In this document: piece by piece, positions 1-11,857 of the stretch
Position numbering within the stretch: position 1 is the stretch's first letter
Layout: the number at the start of each line of letters is the position of its first letter
Assembly: GCA_017591395.1 (NCBI GenBank)
Contig: WEDG01002903.1
Coordinates: 86,247-150,246 of the forward strand
Reading direction: 5' to 3'
Length of the DNA stretch: 64,000 nucleotides
Origin: Schistocephalus solidus
Lineage: Eukaryota; Platyhelminthes; Cestoda; Diphyllobothriidea; Diphyllobothriidae
Translations under genes and position numbers: made by a program
The notes under the pieces: generated by a model
Seen by the model: only the letters and a program-made list of their open reading frames with translations
Told to the model about the DNA's origin: nothing
Databases searched by the model: none

Positions 1-54
1 TTTTTTTCAGAACCTCCAAGTTACTTTCACCATTTTAAAAATCCGATCGTCTGA

Positions 55-118
55 TGACTAGTACTTTTACTACTAATAATACCACTACTACTACTTCTAC
101 TACTACTAATACTACTAA
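55..118. repeat. ACT/ACTA trinucleotide microsatellite
   Basis: Imperfect run of ACT and AAT triplets, read directly from the sequence. It has no coding potential. The window opens just upstream with a short poly-T run. Confidence 0.85.
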
Positions 119-382
119 CCCCATCATCAACAATAGAAAAAAATGATTCGACAACTTACTTTTTGCTGACGGATCAGTAATTAAAAAATGTGTCTCGAAT
201 TAATGCTGAAACCGAAGTTCAAAACTGCGACTCGAACAACATTTCAAGGTGGCGTGGATCGTCAGAAGTTTCCGCGAATTAATTGCTGCTTTTTCCCGAC
301 AATAATTGCCAGGCACATCAACTTTTTCTAGTTGGAATGATTATTTCTATACCCTTTAGACTCCCCAATCCGGGCCCTTACA

Positions 383-550
383 ATGAACTCATCTCTGGTT
401 GAATACCTTTACTACAGTGACGAATTTGTCGATTTAGAAGAATACGAATCCAAGTCATCCATCAGTGAATTGACTGCACGGCAGCCGTCTTCTCATAGTA
501 ACCGGGAGGGTGCACCTTCATCAGCCTCCTCTCAACTGGCGACTGTGTAG
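383..550 (+). CDS. Small ORF or exon, unknown protein (55 codons)
   Basis: An ATG opens 55 codons ending in TAG at 548-550. The predicted peptide begins MNSSLVEYLYYSDEFVDLEE and is acidic at first, then rich in Ser, Ala and Gln, which is unlike the repeat-derived ORFs nearby. The frame stays open upstream of the ATG to a possible splice acceptor (CCCTTTAG, about 352-359), so this may be an internal or terminal exon and not a complete gene. A donor-like GTTTAT follows the stop. I recognise no domain. Chance remains a real alternative at this length. Confidence 0.3.
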   Translation: MNSSLVEYLYYSDEFVDLEEYESKSSISELTARQPSSHSNREGAPSSASSQLATV

Positions 551-868
551 GTTTATATTCCGTTCATGCGTATTAAAGTACAAGCAAAGGCTAGGTAAAT
601 ATCCCATATATAAACCTACGTTTTAATTACTACTTAGGTTATTTAGGTAGGCATGCAATACTGCTTTTCGAATCAGATCAGTCGCGCATCCACCTGCCGA
701 ACATGTTAGTGTTCAGCTTCTGTGGCTGGGACTAGGATAATTTGGGATTTGTGCTGTGGAAGGGGTGAGAAGAGCAGCAGAGGAGGATAACTAGGCACCT
801 AGGCATGATGCATTAAGGTCAGCCACCGTTCAGACTGTTTAAGGCTGCCGTGTGTAACAATGAGCGGA
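551..868. other. No gene seen
   Basis: Mixed-composition DNA with no ORF, RNA or repeat that I can support. Confidence 0.4.
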
Positions 869-869
869 G

Positions 870-966
870 TTTGGGTTAGTTTTGAGGTTAGGGTTATCGC
901 AAGCGTTGGATACAATTTTCGGGTTAGGGTTTGTTTTAGGTTCAGGGTTAACGTAAAGGTTAGGGT
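870..966 (+). repeat. Degenerate telomere-like (TTAGGG) tract
   Basis: Scattered GGTTAGGGTT and GGGTTAG units with spacer substitutions. TTAGGG is the flatworm telomere unit, but this tract is interrupted, short and internal, so it is an interstitial or repeat-borne tract and not a chromosome end. Reverse-oriented relatives lie near 17.72, 18.4 and 31.5 kb. Confidence 0.6.
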
Positions 967-2600
967 CCTTGCTGATTAGATATCCCCTCATTGGTTCATC
1001 CAATACTTCAATAATTAAATTAATTATCAATAAATCACTTGACTACTCACCATGATACCTAATTATTTAATACCAATAACAATTTCCGATTCATTATAGT
1101 TTCGCAAAATTAAATGCTTAACGGTCGTTAATGATTCGCTAGCCATTTTGGTTACTGGTAGTTTATTAGTTTGCTACGACACACCGTTTTCAAATTGCGT
1201 GGTGTTTTTAAAGTAAACTAATAGAGATAAATCAATGTCTACAGATTTGCAATTTAATTTTTGCCAATATACTTTCACTTATAGTCGCCATCTTCCCCAG
1301 CCACTAGACCTATATTTACCATCGCTTAACTCTGTCAGCCAAAAAAATTGGATTTCAGCATTAATTAGTAGGCTTACTCAAAAAGTTGACTAATGCCTGA
1401 CAGAATTTCAGCGCGCATTCCTTAGTTTCTTGTCGTACATTCCGGCAAGTCCAGGCTTGTGTAAAATCAAGTGCTGCAAATGAATACACTTCGCACTGGA
1501 AGGAGACCCTGTGTAGCTGAGATAGTTGCTTCTTGATGTAGTGGACAGGCCTGTACAACATAGTCGAATCCGGCCGACCTCATAGGATTGAGTTTTATCC
1601 TCAATTGATAGCCTTGCATGACTAGTCACGGAGCACACGGCAAACACCCCCGATTGTTTTTTCCATGCTAATTTCGTTCTCCTCAAGATAGAGACTAAAC
1701 AGTCCTGGGAGTATGAGCTACCCTATTCCGGGGCCTGAGATTAATTTCCAGGGAAAATAGGTTTAATACCACGGTAAAGATAAGAGTTGTCATTAGGATT
1801 CGGGTTGGAAATAGGGTTAGTGTTTATGGTAGATTTATGACTCTATTATATGTACCCTTCCTGGAATTTTCGCGCAAAGTCTCATTTAGTACCGGGGCAG
1901 AGCATCGGAGTTTCCTGTTTCCGTGTCTTACCCGGACCTCCTTAAACGTCGTGAGTTTTGCAAAGTGAATTTGTCTCGGCAACGGTAGGCATCACTAACG
2001 AGAATGGTAATAGAAGCGAAGAGGTGAGTTCCAGGAAGAAGTCGTGAAGATCGAGAGACCCTATCACTGAAACAAGAGCTTTATTATAAGCCTAACGTTT
2101 TGGACTTTCACTTTAATCCTCGAACTTTTGATGCGTTAACCGCAATCATGGTATCAGTCAGGTACTTAAAGAGTTGATTTTTTCCATCATTAGTCACGTC
2201 AGGGATGACCGCGTCCTCTTAAGAAGTTGTAATTTAAATTGAACTTAATGTCTATTTGACTTTCGGTCCTAGATTTAAACGTTCTAAAAACCAAATAATC
2301 TCCCTTTGAATTCAGAGTGAGTGCAAGACGGTTTTTCTTAGCATTGTTTGCAGAAAAGTCGACTATATTCATAAAAACTTTAGAAACAAGAGAAGAAATA
2401 CACAAGGATTTTTATTTTGGTCATACTTATGGGAACGCAAAGACCTTAAGTATGTTCGAATTAAAAACCAGCATACTACTACGTGGGCATTCAGTAGTAG
2501 ACTTGGAAATATAATGAATGCTCCTAATTTGGGATTTCTAGCTGAAAAATTAATGTAAACCCCGCATGGAAAGGCAACAGGTTTTTCTAGGATGGCATTT
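967..2600. other. Gene-free stretch
   Basis: I see no supported gene. A few short ORFs of 65-90 codons on both strands lack any recognisable motif and overlap one another. Around 1770-1830 there are weak GGTTAGGGTT-like pieces related to the tract at 870. Confidence 0.4.
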
Positions 2601-2619
2601 TATCGAGATGCCGGACCGA

Positions 2620-2966
2620 ACGCATCGATAGTTTGATCGTCGATTTCGACTAGGTCCACCTACCGTTCCACAGCAGGGTGGTACAGGTTGGGTTACTTGC
2701 GCATGATTTAGTTTAAAGTAATAATGGACTTGTACTGCCTCTACCGCAATCTCTCCTCCCCCAACTTTGCCCGGTGTCAAGACAGAGTCAAGAAAACCGG
2801 AGGTGGAAGAGGGCGCAGGTGGCTGGCGCGGCCGGAGCCGCCCCTGGGCGTACCCCCACCCCCATGTTCGGCATTTGTTATGGGAGCCGAGCCCTGATGT
2901 GGCCCCCATGTTGGTCCAACTCATGCACCACGTGGCCCGCTTAGGGGGTACCAAACGCACACAGCG
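2620..2966 (+). repeat. GC-rich dispersed repeat, copy 1
   Basis: Shares its whole layout with 29125-29490 and 29491-29810. It starts with a GTCGATTTCGACTAGGTCCA block, passes through a CT-rich CTCTCCTCCCCC stretch and a CCGGTGTCAAGACAGAGTCA block, continues with GGCTGGCGCGGCCGGAGCC, and ends CACGTGGCCCGCTTAGGGGG. The ORFs inside (for example 2767-2988) are by-products of the base composition. It is a non-autonomous interspersed element of unknown class, about 340 bp long. Confidence 0.7.
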
Positions 2967-3439
2967 TCTGAGACAACCAAACCAATAACAGGTGCCCACA
3001 AACTGCTATCACCCAATCAACTGATCAAGTGACTGTTGACTCACTCTCACACGACCTTTTATTCACTCACGCCCACATCACGCTAGTGGACAGACGTGCA
3101 CGCGCGGGCCCAGTGGCCTGTGATACACAATTCCTTCTGGTCTTTCCCCTTCTCTTCCTATTCAAAACAGGACGTGATGATTGGACGGCACTGAGTACAA
3201 ACACCGCTTAGCCCTCTTACATGCTAAATCGAATCGCACGGATATTGCCATCCATGTTCCTTATATTTTGGTTGTGGAATAGGACATCGCTTTGGATCTC
3301 GGAAAGTTCCCTACATTGCGCGAATTATAGTTAATCAATAATTAAAAACGCACGGTTACGTCATATCTCATTTGAGAGCGGAGGGAACGCGAATTGGTTT
3401 GATGCAGGGTGGCTTACGTGATTATGGCTCATTAGCAAT

Positions 3440-3740
3440 CATCAGCTAGCCATTCCCAACCCTAGGTGTTTCATCCCCTGAGTCTCGGGAAACCCCGACC
3501 TATCAATTGAAAGTCCAGCGCCCCAACCACTGAGCCACGGGCGCGTTGTCTTGGCTACTTTGCGGCTGCTGAGGGGCTCGAGAGTAGGCCCAAACACACA
3601 ACGGAACGAGTTTGTCCAGTAACGTGATCGGTGAGTGGCATACAACATTAAGCATGTCGCAGTACCGATGGTCTGACAATGACGCATCTGAGCTTTGCTG
3701 AATACTGTTTTGTCATCCATCGCGAAGGCGAGTCAGAGGT
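3440..3740 (-). mobile_element. tRNA-derived SINE-like element
   Basis: On the minus strand a tRNA-like head carries a perfect pol III A-box (TGGCTCAGTGG, plus positions 3527-3537) and a B-box-like GGTCGGGGTTTCCCGAGACT. It runs on (toward lower coordinates) into a tail related to GGTATGGCTGGCTGATGACA in other copies. The flank at 3560-3640 carries the GCGGCTGCTG..GGGGCTCGAGAG segment seen with copies near 16.27 and 19.03 kb. The head cannot fold as a normal tRNA without mismatches, so this is a retroposon and not a tRNA gene. Confidence 0.65.
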
Positions 3741-4178
3741 GCACTTCCGTCCCAGAAATCAGCAGAAGGAAATGCAGCTGATTGACTGTCTTTTTCCGAC
3801 AGTCTTTGAAGTCAAATTGAAGGCAAGTCTCAGATTTGAAAACTTAAATTTAATGAAGATATCTGAATAATTGCATCAGGAGATATGACAGTCGTGACTT
3901 CCCCCAAAGCATGCACATATCTCGAGAAAATCACCTACGATATACAGTTTGAAATTCTACTTGAAAGTCTTCATAAAGGCAGATTTATCGACTTAGTAAT
4001 GATCTTTACCTTAGCATCCACATAATTGGGACCTACGCATTACGATCAAGGAATTCATGTGGGTTAACGAGGCATTGTGTTTTAGATTATACTACAGAAT
4101 TTATTAAATAACTTACGAGGATCTAAAATGCTGCACGTATTCTCCTTTTACCCATGATCTATCTTTTTATCAGAATAG

Positions 4179-4452
4179 CAAATTTCCCACCGCACCCATT
4201 GGACAGCGAAAGATGTTTTGACGATCGAACCTGATCCTGTTGCCGAATGCCGGTTTCTGGAGTTCCCAGTGGTTAAAGTGGATGACAATGAGTGTATTCT
4301 AAAAGCAAGGGCATCAAAACAAGTTAACTTCGCTTTCGAAAACGAAACAGAAGAGGAACCTCCATATAAAGCGGTCCAGACCACTTCTCCGGGACCGATT
4401 TATTCAGCTTTTCAGCACTGTGCGGCATCTGGTGACGCTCCTGTCCCATCCG
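4179..4452 (+). CDS. Candidate coding exon, unknown acidic protein
   Basis: Preceded by a pyrimidine-rich acceptor (ctttttatcagaatag, ending at 4178) and closed by a good donor (CCG|GTTAGT, GT at 4453). The exon stays open for about 91 codons; if not spliced, the frame ends with TAG at 4454-4456. The peptide includes AECRFLEFPVVKVDDNECIL and an acidic ENETEEEPP segment, then AFQHCAASG. Composition and codon variety look like real coding sequence. I do not recognise the family. A degraded copy of the last third lies at 6350-6395, so this exon belongs to a locally duplicated gene or repeat. No neighbouring exon could be joined with confidence. Confidence 0.42.
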
Positions 4453-4459
4453 GTTAGTA

Positions 4460-5460
4460 ACTCTTCCCACAAAACAACTTCGACCCTCGTCTCTTGAACG
4501 GTAGGGTGTGACGTTCTACTTAAACGCAAAAGTAGGTATAATTTTATCCTATAATAGTGTCACCTCGTGGACGTTCATCGTAATGGCGGTAACGAGAGCG
4601 GAAGTGCTGCGAAGACGGGCCAAAGGATGGTTAGAAATAGAGCCTTAAACACCTGAAGAAATCCAGTTCCTCGGTAGCCTCTTGCAAATATTTGCTTTCA
4701 TACGTCTCACTCTCGTGATAAGTTAATCTGAAAAACCAACGCTTTAACGCTTGATAGCGTCTGAGTACACCGTTGTACTTGTTGACAGATTACAATTTGG
4801 AGACTCGTGAGTGAAACTGCTTAAGGCTCACGCAATTGCGGTCTCTTATTAGAATCTGGGCCTGCTTGAAGATGATGCGTGTGGCCAATGTTCATCAGTA
4901 CGAACGCTTTATTTCCTTTTTTGTTAGGGCGGTAAATGATTGTTAAACCTGACATTGGCTGAAGTGTCTTGATAATAGGCCATGAAATGCAGTAGCAAAT
5001 GTATTCTATTGACTTTCTCATGGAATTGCAGCTTTATTATGCATCAGAACTAGTGTGGTTTGATATACATTTCTAATTAAACTATATTATTTAAATTTTC
5101 CCAGCTTAATTTGGCCGCAGTTCATTAGGCATCTTTGGTAGACGGAGAACCTGCAATATCATGTCAGTCACTTCAATCAAAACTGCCCTAAGAGATCGCA
5201 CAGATAAATGAAAGGGTTACAGCCGGTGACGATTCCAAACCGAAAATTATGTCACAGCCATTACTGACAACATATACTGAAAGAGAAGATTGAATATAAA
5301 TCTAATTTCTAACATATTATTAGCGTTTTGTTTTTACTTCTGCCCTCGTATATATGGGATTTGTCTTTTCCCTTGCAGGAGAGCTTAAATCTGCTGTGAG
5401 GAGCCCTGAACTCGTAGGTTTGCACATCAGTCATTGTTATAATGCGGTGCTACTAGAATG
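4460..5460. other. Intergenic or intronic, no gene seen
   Basis: AT-rich sequence with short unsupported ORFs on both strands. It could be an intron between the 4179 exon and the exon-like block at 5528, but nothing proves the link. Confidence 0.35.
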
Positions 5461-5464
5461 AAAA

Positions 5465-5580
5465 CTAGATTATTTTGTCTTAGCACAGGTGAAAATTTAT
5501 TAGTCCTCACTGCTTTCCTACTTTCAGGCTGACCATATGAACCCATCTTCGCGTTTCCGAGTTCTGGGCCACCTACGTCG
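5465..5580 (+). repeat. Duplicated exon-like block, copy 1
   Basis: Near-identical to 5768-5882 (offset about 303 bp). It holds a splice acceptor (ctactttcag, AG at 5526-5527) followed by an open frame that continues to a strong donor (TGC|GTGAGA, GT at 5591). That gives a 63-bp, phase-0 exon at 5528-5590 reading ADHMNPSSRFRVLGHLRR. Several differences from copy 2 within the frame are synonymous. Confidence 0.55.
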
Positions 5581-5767
5581 TCTTAATTGCGTGAGAAGGA
5601 GAAAGAAGGCGGAATAATGATTCGTTAGTCCCTGTACAACTTTCAAAAGTCATCGCTCACCCGAAAAACTTCTGACATTTAAGTGTATATAGACTTTCCA
5701 AGAGACTGAGACATGCGTATTTGACACAAGTTATAGTGTCTTTTTCCCGGTGTCTGCTGATTTGCTA

Positions 5768-5882
5768 CTATATTATTTTGTCTTAGCACAGGCGAAATGT
5801 ATAAGTCCTCATTGCTTCCCTACTTTCAGGCAGACCATATGAACCCGTCTTCGCGTTTCCGAGTTCTGGGCTACCTACGTCG
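5768..5882 (+). repeat. Duplicated exon-like block, copy 2
   Basis: Second copy of the block at 5465-5580. The acceptor AG is at 5828-5829, and the frame reads ADHMNPSSRFRVLGYLRR. The start of a further unit (GCTGATTTGCTACT) follows immediately and also stands just before this copy at 5756, which marks a tandem-duplication breakpoint. A donor GTGAGC lies at 5909, making a 79-bp exon of a different phase from copy 1. Confidence 0.55.
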
Positions 5883-6349
5883 GCTGATTTGCTACTTTCC
5901 CAGGCCGCGTGAGCTTAAGTAGCCCCTTTGGCGGTACTGATCATAAAAAATGATCTAAAAAGTTCAGGCCTTTCTGCTGACGTGGGTTGATGCTAGTAAG
6001 AAATGGCTCAACATTTAGGGCTGACAGTTAACCTTACAGGGTTGTAGAGTTAGATGCTCTGTGTCAATATGGTTTAATTGAAGTAAAAAAGGTACAAAGT
6101 GGCATTGTTTTCTGCTCTTAATTCGACAATCACATGGAAAACCAGTAACACAATCGAGATGATACCTATGGAGCAGCAGAATAATTTGAGCGGAAAACCA
6201 ATGCAAACCAAATCCTGAAGAGTCAGGCTCACAGTATATTAACATTAAGATATAATTGCCGAGGAATGTGAAATTATACGTTTCGGGAAGTAGCCGCCAA
6301 ATCAAATCCAGCAACAGGCAAGCTATATAACTTCTGTTGGGTTACTTTT

Positions 6350-6395
6350 TGACGCTTTCCAAAACTGTGCGGCTTCTGGTGTCCGGTTAATGCTA
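6350..6395 (+). pseudogene. Diverged copy of the 3' end of the 4179-4452 exon
   Basis: Reads AFQNCAASG against AFQHCAASG in the exon at 4179-4452, and ends at the same donor-like position (TCCG|GTTA). A short internal deletion removes a few codons. The sequence just downstream, up to about 6500, also loosely follows the sequence after 4452, so the duplicated unit extends beyond the exon. Confidence 0.45.
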
Positions 6396-6499
6396 GTCCC
6401 CACAAAATGGCATCATTTCTTAGTTCCATACAAATTTATTACAATGTTCTACTGAAATAAACAAAAGTAACCATAATTTTGCATGGTAACCGTCACCCA

Positions 6500-8750
6500 T
6501 ACTAGCGGGCTCACCAGGGCCTTCGCGACAGAATTTCTCAGCACCTTATTTGCTACCTCCGACAGCCATTTTGGCGTACGCTTAGTTGGTTTATTCGCCA
6601 ATCGCCTTTGCTTAGGCCAAATTTACATGCATCCACAAATACATGTGGACTCATGGATACAGTTTGATATGGAAAGTGCAGGCAAGGTAGCTCTAATTAG
6701 TCTTGTACGGGGTTTAGAAACAAGATGCTAGCGGGCTGTGCATGTTCGCCAAATTGCGTACCGTAGTGGTCCCTTGATACCACATAACACAGTATTACCT
6801 ATTAAAGCAGAGATAATACTACTGCACTCTTTGTCGGATTTTTTTGGCTGGAAGGCAATAGTTATCAAACTTTTCGCTAAATACTCCTCTCTTCGAAAAA
6901 TGCTTTCGGGGCAATCAAACTCGTCTTACTTAATCCCACTATATAAATTTTAGTAGATTGAGTAAAGTGGAACCAAATCAGTTTTTTTTGTTCTCAAATG
7001 ACAAGGTAAATTAAAAAGAAGCAATATTCTAATCTTCGATTTCAACAAATACATCAGTCTCAAAGCTCCGTCCCTGGTTATTTGTTCGTTTAGTTACTAA
7101 ACGAAAGAACATACTCCTTATGCCTTCTGTCTTAACCTCCTCAGGATGAGCTTATATCTTTCCTCAATATTTCAACACTGTATTTGATTAGAGATGGAGA
7201 GTGTCCCCAGATCAACTCGCTCCATTTGATAGATCGAATTCTATTGAATAAAACTTGAGATAGTTTACTTATGTTAAGAGGCAGTTCAGTTCATCACAGT
7301 CTTATTAAGGGAAACGTACGTGAATGCTTTCAAACTCCCTTTTCGTTTCTCTAATACCAGAAAAGATAAACACCCATACATAAAGAACGTTGGAAAAATG
7401 ATTGGATATATAATTGCATGCAACAAGCATGCATGTGTCTCGTTACTCCTAATATGTGTCAATGCATGCGGGGCGTGGCATAAATAGTGAAAGTATAAAA
7501 TACAATATTCAGGAGTGTTAATTAGTATGAAACTAACACTTAAACATCAGCTAAAAGGCACTGGAACACACTTCGTCATCCGACGACGTTTTTAAGGAAA
7601 CATTTATAAAACAGTGCTACTGAAACACGAAAAGTAGAAAGTTTGGTAACATTTACGTATCGGGATGAGGTTACAGGAGATGAAAAAAACTAGTTACTGG
7701 TGGCGTTGTGGTACGTATTGCTATACGTGTCAAGCTTCTTCATAAAAATATCCATGGATGAGGTTATGACGACTTCCACAGGAAGAAAATTTTATGACTT
7801 AAAAACTATGTTGGGGAAGATAAACATCTTTGTGTGCAGTCTTGCCACAGTTACATGTAGTTTGAGAGAATGTCCTCTAAAGCTGGTGGTGATGGCCAGC
7901 TCTAAGAAGTCGCCGGGTCCAAGGCAAAAATCATAACCCCTCAACAAGTTAACTGCTTGTATTTGAACCAAAGACGCTATTAGCGTAGGATTTGGGGGGG
8001 GGGGCTCCTCGAATTTTCGTTAAAATTTTACAAAGCTCAGCTGCCCGAAGCGACCTCATCACCATCATCAGCAAAGGTCAACGCTGCACGACTTTCCTGC
8101 GACCTGGCCTTCGATGCGAAGAAAAAGCTTATGGGAAATGCAAGAACAAAAGTTAATTTGTGGTTCATCTACCCTCCTTTGGTGGCTTCTATAGGGATCA
8201 TGAGGACATAGCCAAATTACGCTATCGAAATACAACAGTCTTTGTAGCTGTATCTGTGTCTTCGACAGCGCACTCTTCTGCCTCCGGTCCTCTTGGCAAG
8301 GACGGGAAAGATAAGATAAAGAAAGAGACAGCCGATGCAACATGGGAAGAGGACGTTTCGCGTAATGTTCACTACCCAGGTGATTTGGGTTCAGGTACTG
8401 TGACTTGGGTGTGGATAGTTGACAACTTTAAGCAATCCAGCCAACAATGGCCATTCTGCTGAATTCACACCTACGGACATTTTGATGAAAGTCCTCTTTC
8501 CCCACCGAGAACTCCAATGGAATTGTGAGCCCTTTATTAAAATCAACTCAGCATGTAAGACTATAACAGGTGCATGGAAGCCTTTTCTCTTCTCTTCAGA
8601 ACAGGATACCACCACGAACTGCGAGTACACATTCGAAGCACCAGGGATATTCACAGAGATGCTTCGACCATCATTAAATGTGGCTATCAAGAACTCAAAG
8701 CCTAACTACATCAGACGGGCTTTGTAAGGACTCATGTGCCCAGGAATGTG
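6500..8750. other. Gene-poor stretch with unsupported ORFs
   Basis: ORFs of 70-102 codons occur at 6483-6731, 7700-7936, 8160-8462 and 8419-8727 on the plus strand, with overlapping minus-strand ORFs of similar size. None has a domain I recognise. The two at 8160-8727 overlap in different frames and resemble a decayed coding sequence more than a gene. A pure G run of 11 sits at 7994-8004. Confidence 0.35.
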
Positions 8751-8754
8751 GAGG

Positions 8755-8905
8755 AAATGACCATTCCAGCCTCCCTAGTCTTTGTCGCCATTGTCAAACT
8801 GTCTTTATTACTACTAGCCGCTATACAGGCTGCTGGCTGCCACAAGGCAGAGCGGAACGAGTGAATTCCGTTAGAGAGCGATGAGCGTTCGTCAATCAAC
8901 TCCTG
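8755..8905. mobile_element. SINE-like tail fragment
   Basis: Contains CTCCCTAGTCTTTGTCGCCA, GCTGCTGGCTGCC and GGCAGAGCGGAACGAGTGA followed by GCGATGAGCGTTCGTCAATC. The same order occurs near 16250-16360 and, more diverged, at 19000-19120. The tRNA-like head is missing here. Confidence 0.5.
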
Positions 8906-11320
8906 TGTCTGTTATCAGAGCAGTATTACAGTAAGCAGGGCAGAGGGTTAGCAACGATTTCTTAATCGTAAAATTCAATTGGACTAGGATGTGCAAATTT
9001 ACGAATTGAATGAAATCCATGCCGTATGTGTGCTTCTGGGCAATGGGCATGCGAGAAATATGGAGAAATCTATTATTATTTCTTCATTGGATAGGCGGAA
9101 GGATTACGGTTTTCACCGTTAGAAGGGACCTAGTTGCTCTGTGTAGCCACTGGAAATGAATAAACAAGAGAGTGAAAAAGAGAAGAAGGGTACAAACTTT
9201 CAGCGTTTGGGGGATAACCTAATTGGAGAAATTCCACGTGAATTTCTTTTGTATTTGTACTGCGGATGTTCACTTTACTGCTGTTGCAAAGATGATTTCT
9301 CCATCGAATTGGTGTGCAACTCCAGCACCTCACGAAGTATTTGCAACACTTCCTCAATTGAAGTCAGAGCAGACAATAATTACCCACCTTGCTTTGTGCG
9401 TCTGGGACTCCACCTGCTTCTGAAGAGCCTCGACGACCAACTCTAACGAAATGAAATCATGCACATCAGGTAAAACCTGTGCGAAAGCAAGGACCTATCA
9501 AGATGTATATGGAAGATGTTTTTTCAAGGGCAGGAACAAGCAAAGCCCTCTGTTTGGTGCATTGGGCTCTGGACACGGGTCAGATCAGTCTTATTTTTAA
9601 GGCCTGAAACGTGACTAGTAATCTTTCTTACTTTGACTTAAAGTTAAAACGACTTTCTTTCAAGCTAAAAGGATTAGCACAACAGCGCACAAAATAGAGT
9701 CCTTTTAATCAGTTAATTAATATTCCTAGTCAGCATTATCAAACTCTCTTCTGCCATTTATTTTTTTACGAGAGGCTGTCAAAATCTGAATTTTAAAAAC
9801 CATCATAAATTTGCGAGAATAGTAGTTTCAGACAACACAAGCAGCCACCAATTTTTGCTAGCCATCCGTAGACTCATTAATCATATTTTGAGCTGACCGA
9901 ATACATGATATTCAGTGAAGCAACGGAGATTTTGGAAGACACACAAGACCCGGACAGTACGATCTAAGGCAAGTCCGAATGGTTAGACAGAACTGATATA
10001 CCAGTAGCAACAATCCACGGGAGCGATTAATGCGGCACAGTCATCTTTCAGTGGATACTTAAAAAGAAAAAGATGCAACATTAGTATTTGGCGGATTGCA
10101 GAGATGAAGTGCGTTAGCAATCACAACCATCTGTCTGTTCTATCAATGTACCTAGCTGGATTCCAAGGTTTTAAAGAAAGCGACATTTATCGATTTTTTT
10201 TCCTTACGCGAGCCATATTCCTTCCGGTGCCATTTAGTGTCTTCGTATTTTTAAAACCGAATACTGTGCAAACCTCCTTCACTTTTTACTGGCGGATACT
10301 TTATCGGGTAGCACGGTAAAGAAAATTAAACTCTTACCGTTTTTTTGCTTCATACTGTCTAGACATCCTCTTTTCTACACCACGGAAGCAAATGTCCATG
10401 CGTGTCTGTCGGGGGTTGGTTGGTGCAGTTGATGCCAGTAAAAAACCAAATATCGGTTGGCTTGCAGGATGAACGCGTATCTACAACAGTTCACCAGCTG
10501 GCAATAATTCAGACTATCACACTCACGTGGTGGTCTGTGCTGCAAAAGTAAACGACTACCCACATTTTATCTTTTCGAGAACTGAAGGCCCTAAACTGGG
10601 CAATAAATTAGTTATTGCCACGTTTACATTCCTGAGTACCTTCGGGGGGGGGAGGGGAGGGGGGAGGGGAAACCATTTTTACCAACACCGTATATATAAT
10701 TGATTCCCACGCAGGCAGTATTATCTGCACTTGCAAGACACCATGGACGATTACCATCTAGACGGCGCCTGCTCTCAAGGCATCGGAGGAGGCCGTTTCA
10801 CTTTGGCCCGAAGTAGTGGAATTCCTCCGGTTCTGTTGTTTTCTCTAGGGTAGCTGCAATGCCACAAATTATCCCCTGCGACCGTTACCAGTATTCCTGA
10901 CGCTGGCTGCTAACATTCTTAGCCATTTGACAGCGTTTCGCGCGGCGCAGACGGTTGAAGGGTGTTTGGAGTTTTTATTTCTCATCCGTTGGAATGTTTT
11001 TTGGTGGTTTACTTTGGTAAGCTGTATTTGAGGCTTTCTTGTAAGCTCCCAGCTAGTCCACGGGAGGTGTCGCAGTAGCTGAGAGGGAAGAAGTCCTTGT
11101 TAGAGCTGGCCCGTTCATTTACCCCTCTGGAAAGAGCCGAGAAATTCAAAAAGCATCCTATCTTCCAGGTCAATAATTATGCTTATGAACTATTTATCGT
11201 GACACGTACTCATAAAAAATTTAATGACCCCTTTTATAATATTTTCTTAATAACACAAATGGTTTGCCTTTTTTGGAAATCTAGAGCAATCAGCTGGGAA
11301 ATTTGAAGCGCAAATGCAAC
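8906..11320. other. Gene-free stretch
   Basis: No supported gene. An ORF at 9156-9446 (96 codons, plus) is Cys- and Leu-rich with no recognisable domain. A G-rich run occupies 10644-10669 and is listed separately. Confidence 0.35.
10644..10669 (+). repeat. G-rich tract, quadruplex-capable
   Basis: Four runs of four or more G separated by single A residues, seen directly. It fits the usual four-tract G-quadruplex pattern. It could equally be simple low-complexity DNA with no function. Confidence 0.7.
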
Positions 11321-11329
11321 TGCGTGTCA

Positions 11330-11857
11330 GGTTTAAAAATGTAGCAAAATTGAAAAGTGTTTTTTCAAAACTAAAGATATTCTTTCTTTAAGTAGACAAG
11401 TTGCGGTACTAAATGAGTAACAATGAAATCTTTATTTGCATGCCTTTGAAAATCGTTTACAAGGAAAGGCATATTGAAAATAAATGAGAAAAAATTCATG
11501 CTTCTTCTGCAGTCTGGGTTACCATGCATTTGAGAATTTTGGTTAACATTTCATGAGGTAGATACACTACTTTCATATATACAGTAGATTTCTAATCTCA
11601 TGTATTGTCGAGCGAAGTTCTAATATGTGCATTTAAGTCAAAATAATTACATAAGTAGGGTTTTTACACTGATTGATGTGCAGCATAATCCCAGGATATT
11701 TCAATCACAGTCGGATGTTTACTTTTGCGCGAACTTTTTGCTGACCACCTGCAAAAAGCATACTGAGTTAAAAAATAGCGAAATAAGTATTATGTACTTT
11801 TTTTAATTATTTTCACTGTTTTTATAATTTCAAACCAAACTTAGAGAAAACCTGCAC

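Noticed and set aside
870..966. Chromosome end or true telomere
   Set aside because: The units are degenerate, short and internal, with unique sequence on both sides.
3469..3545. Possible tRNA gene (perfect A-box)
   Set aside because: The B-box and stems are degraded and the sequence continues into a multi-copy tail, so it is a SINE head. The same applies at 23757-23823 and 26520-26590.
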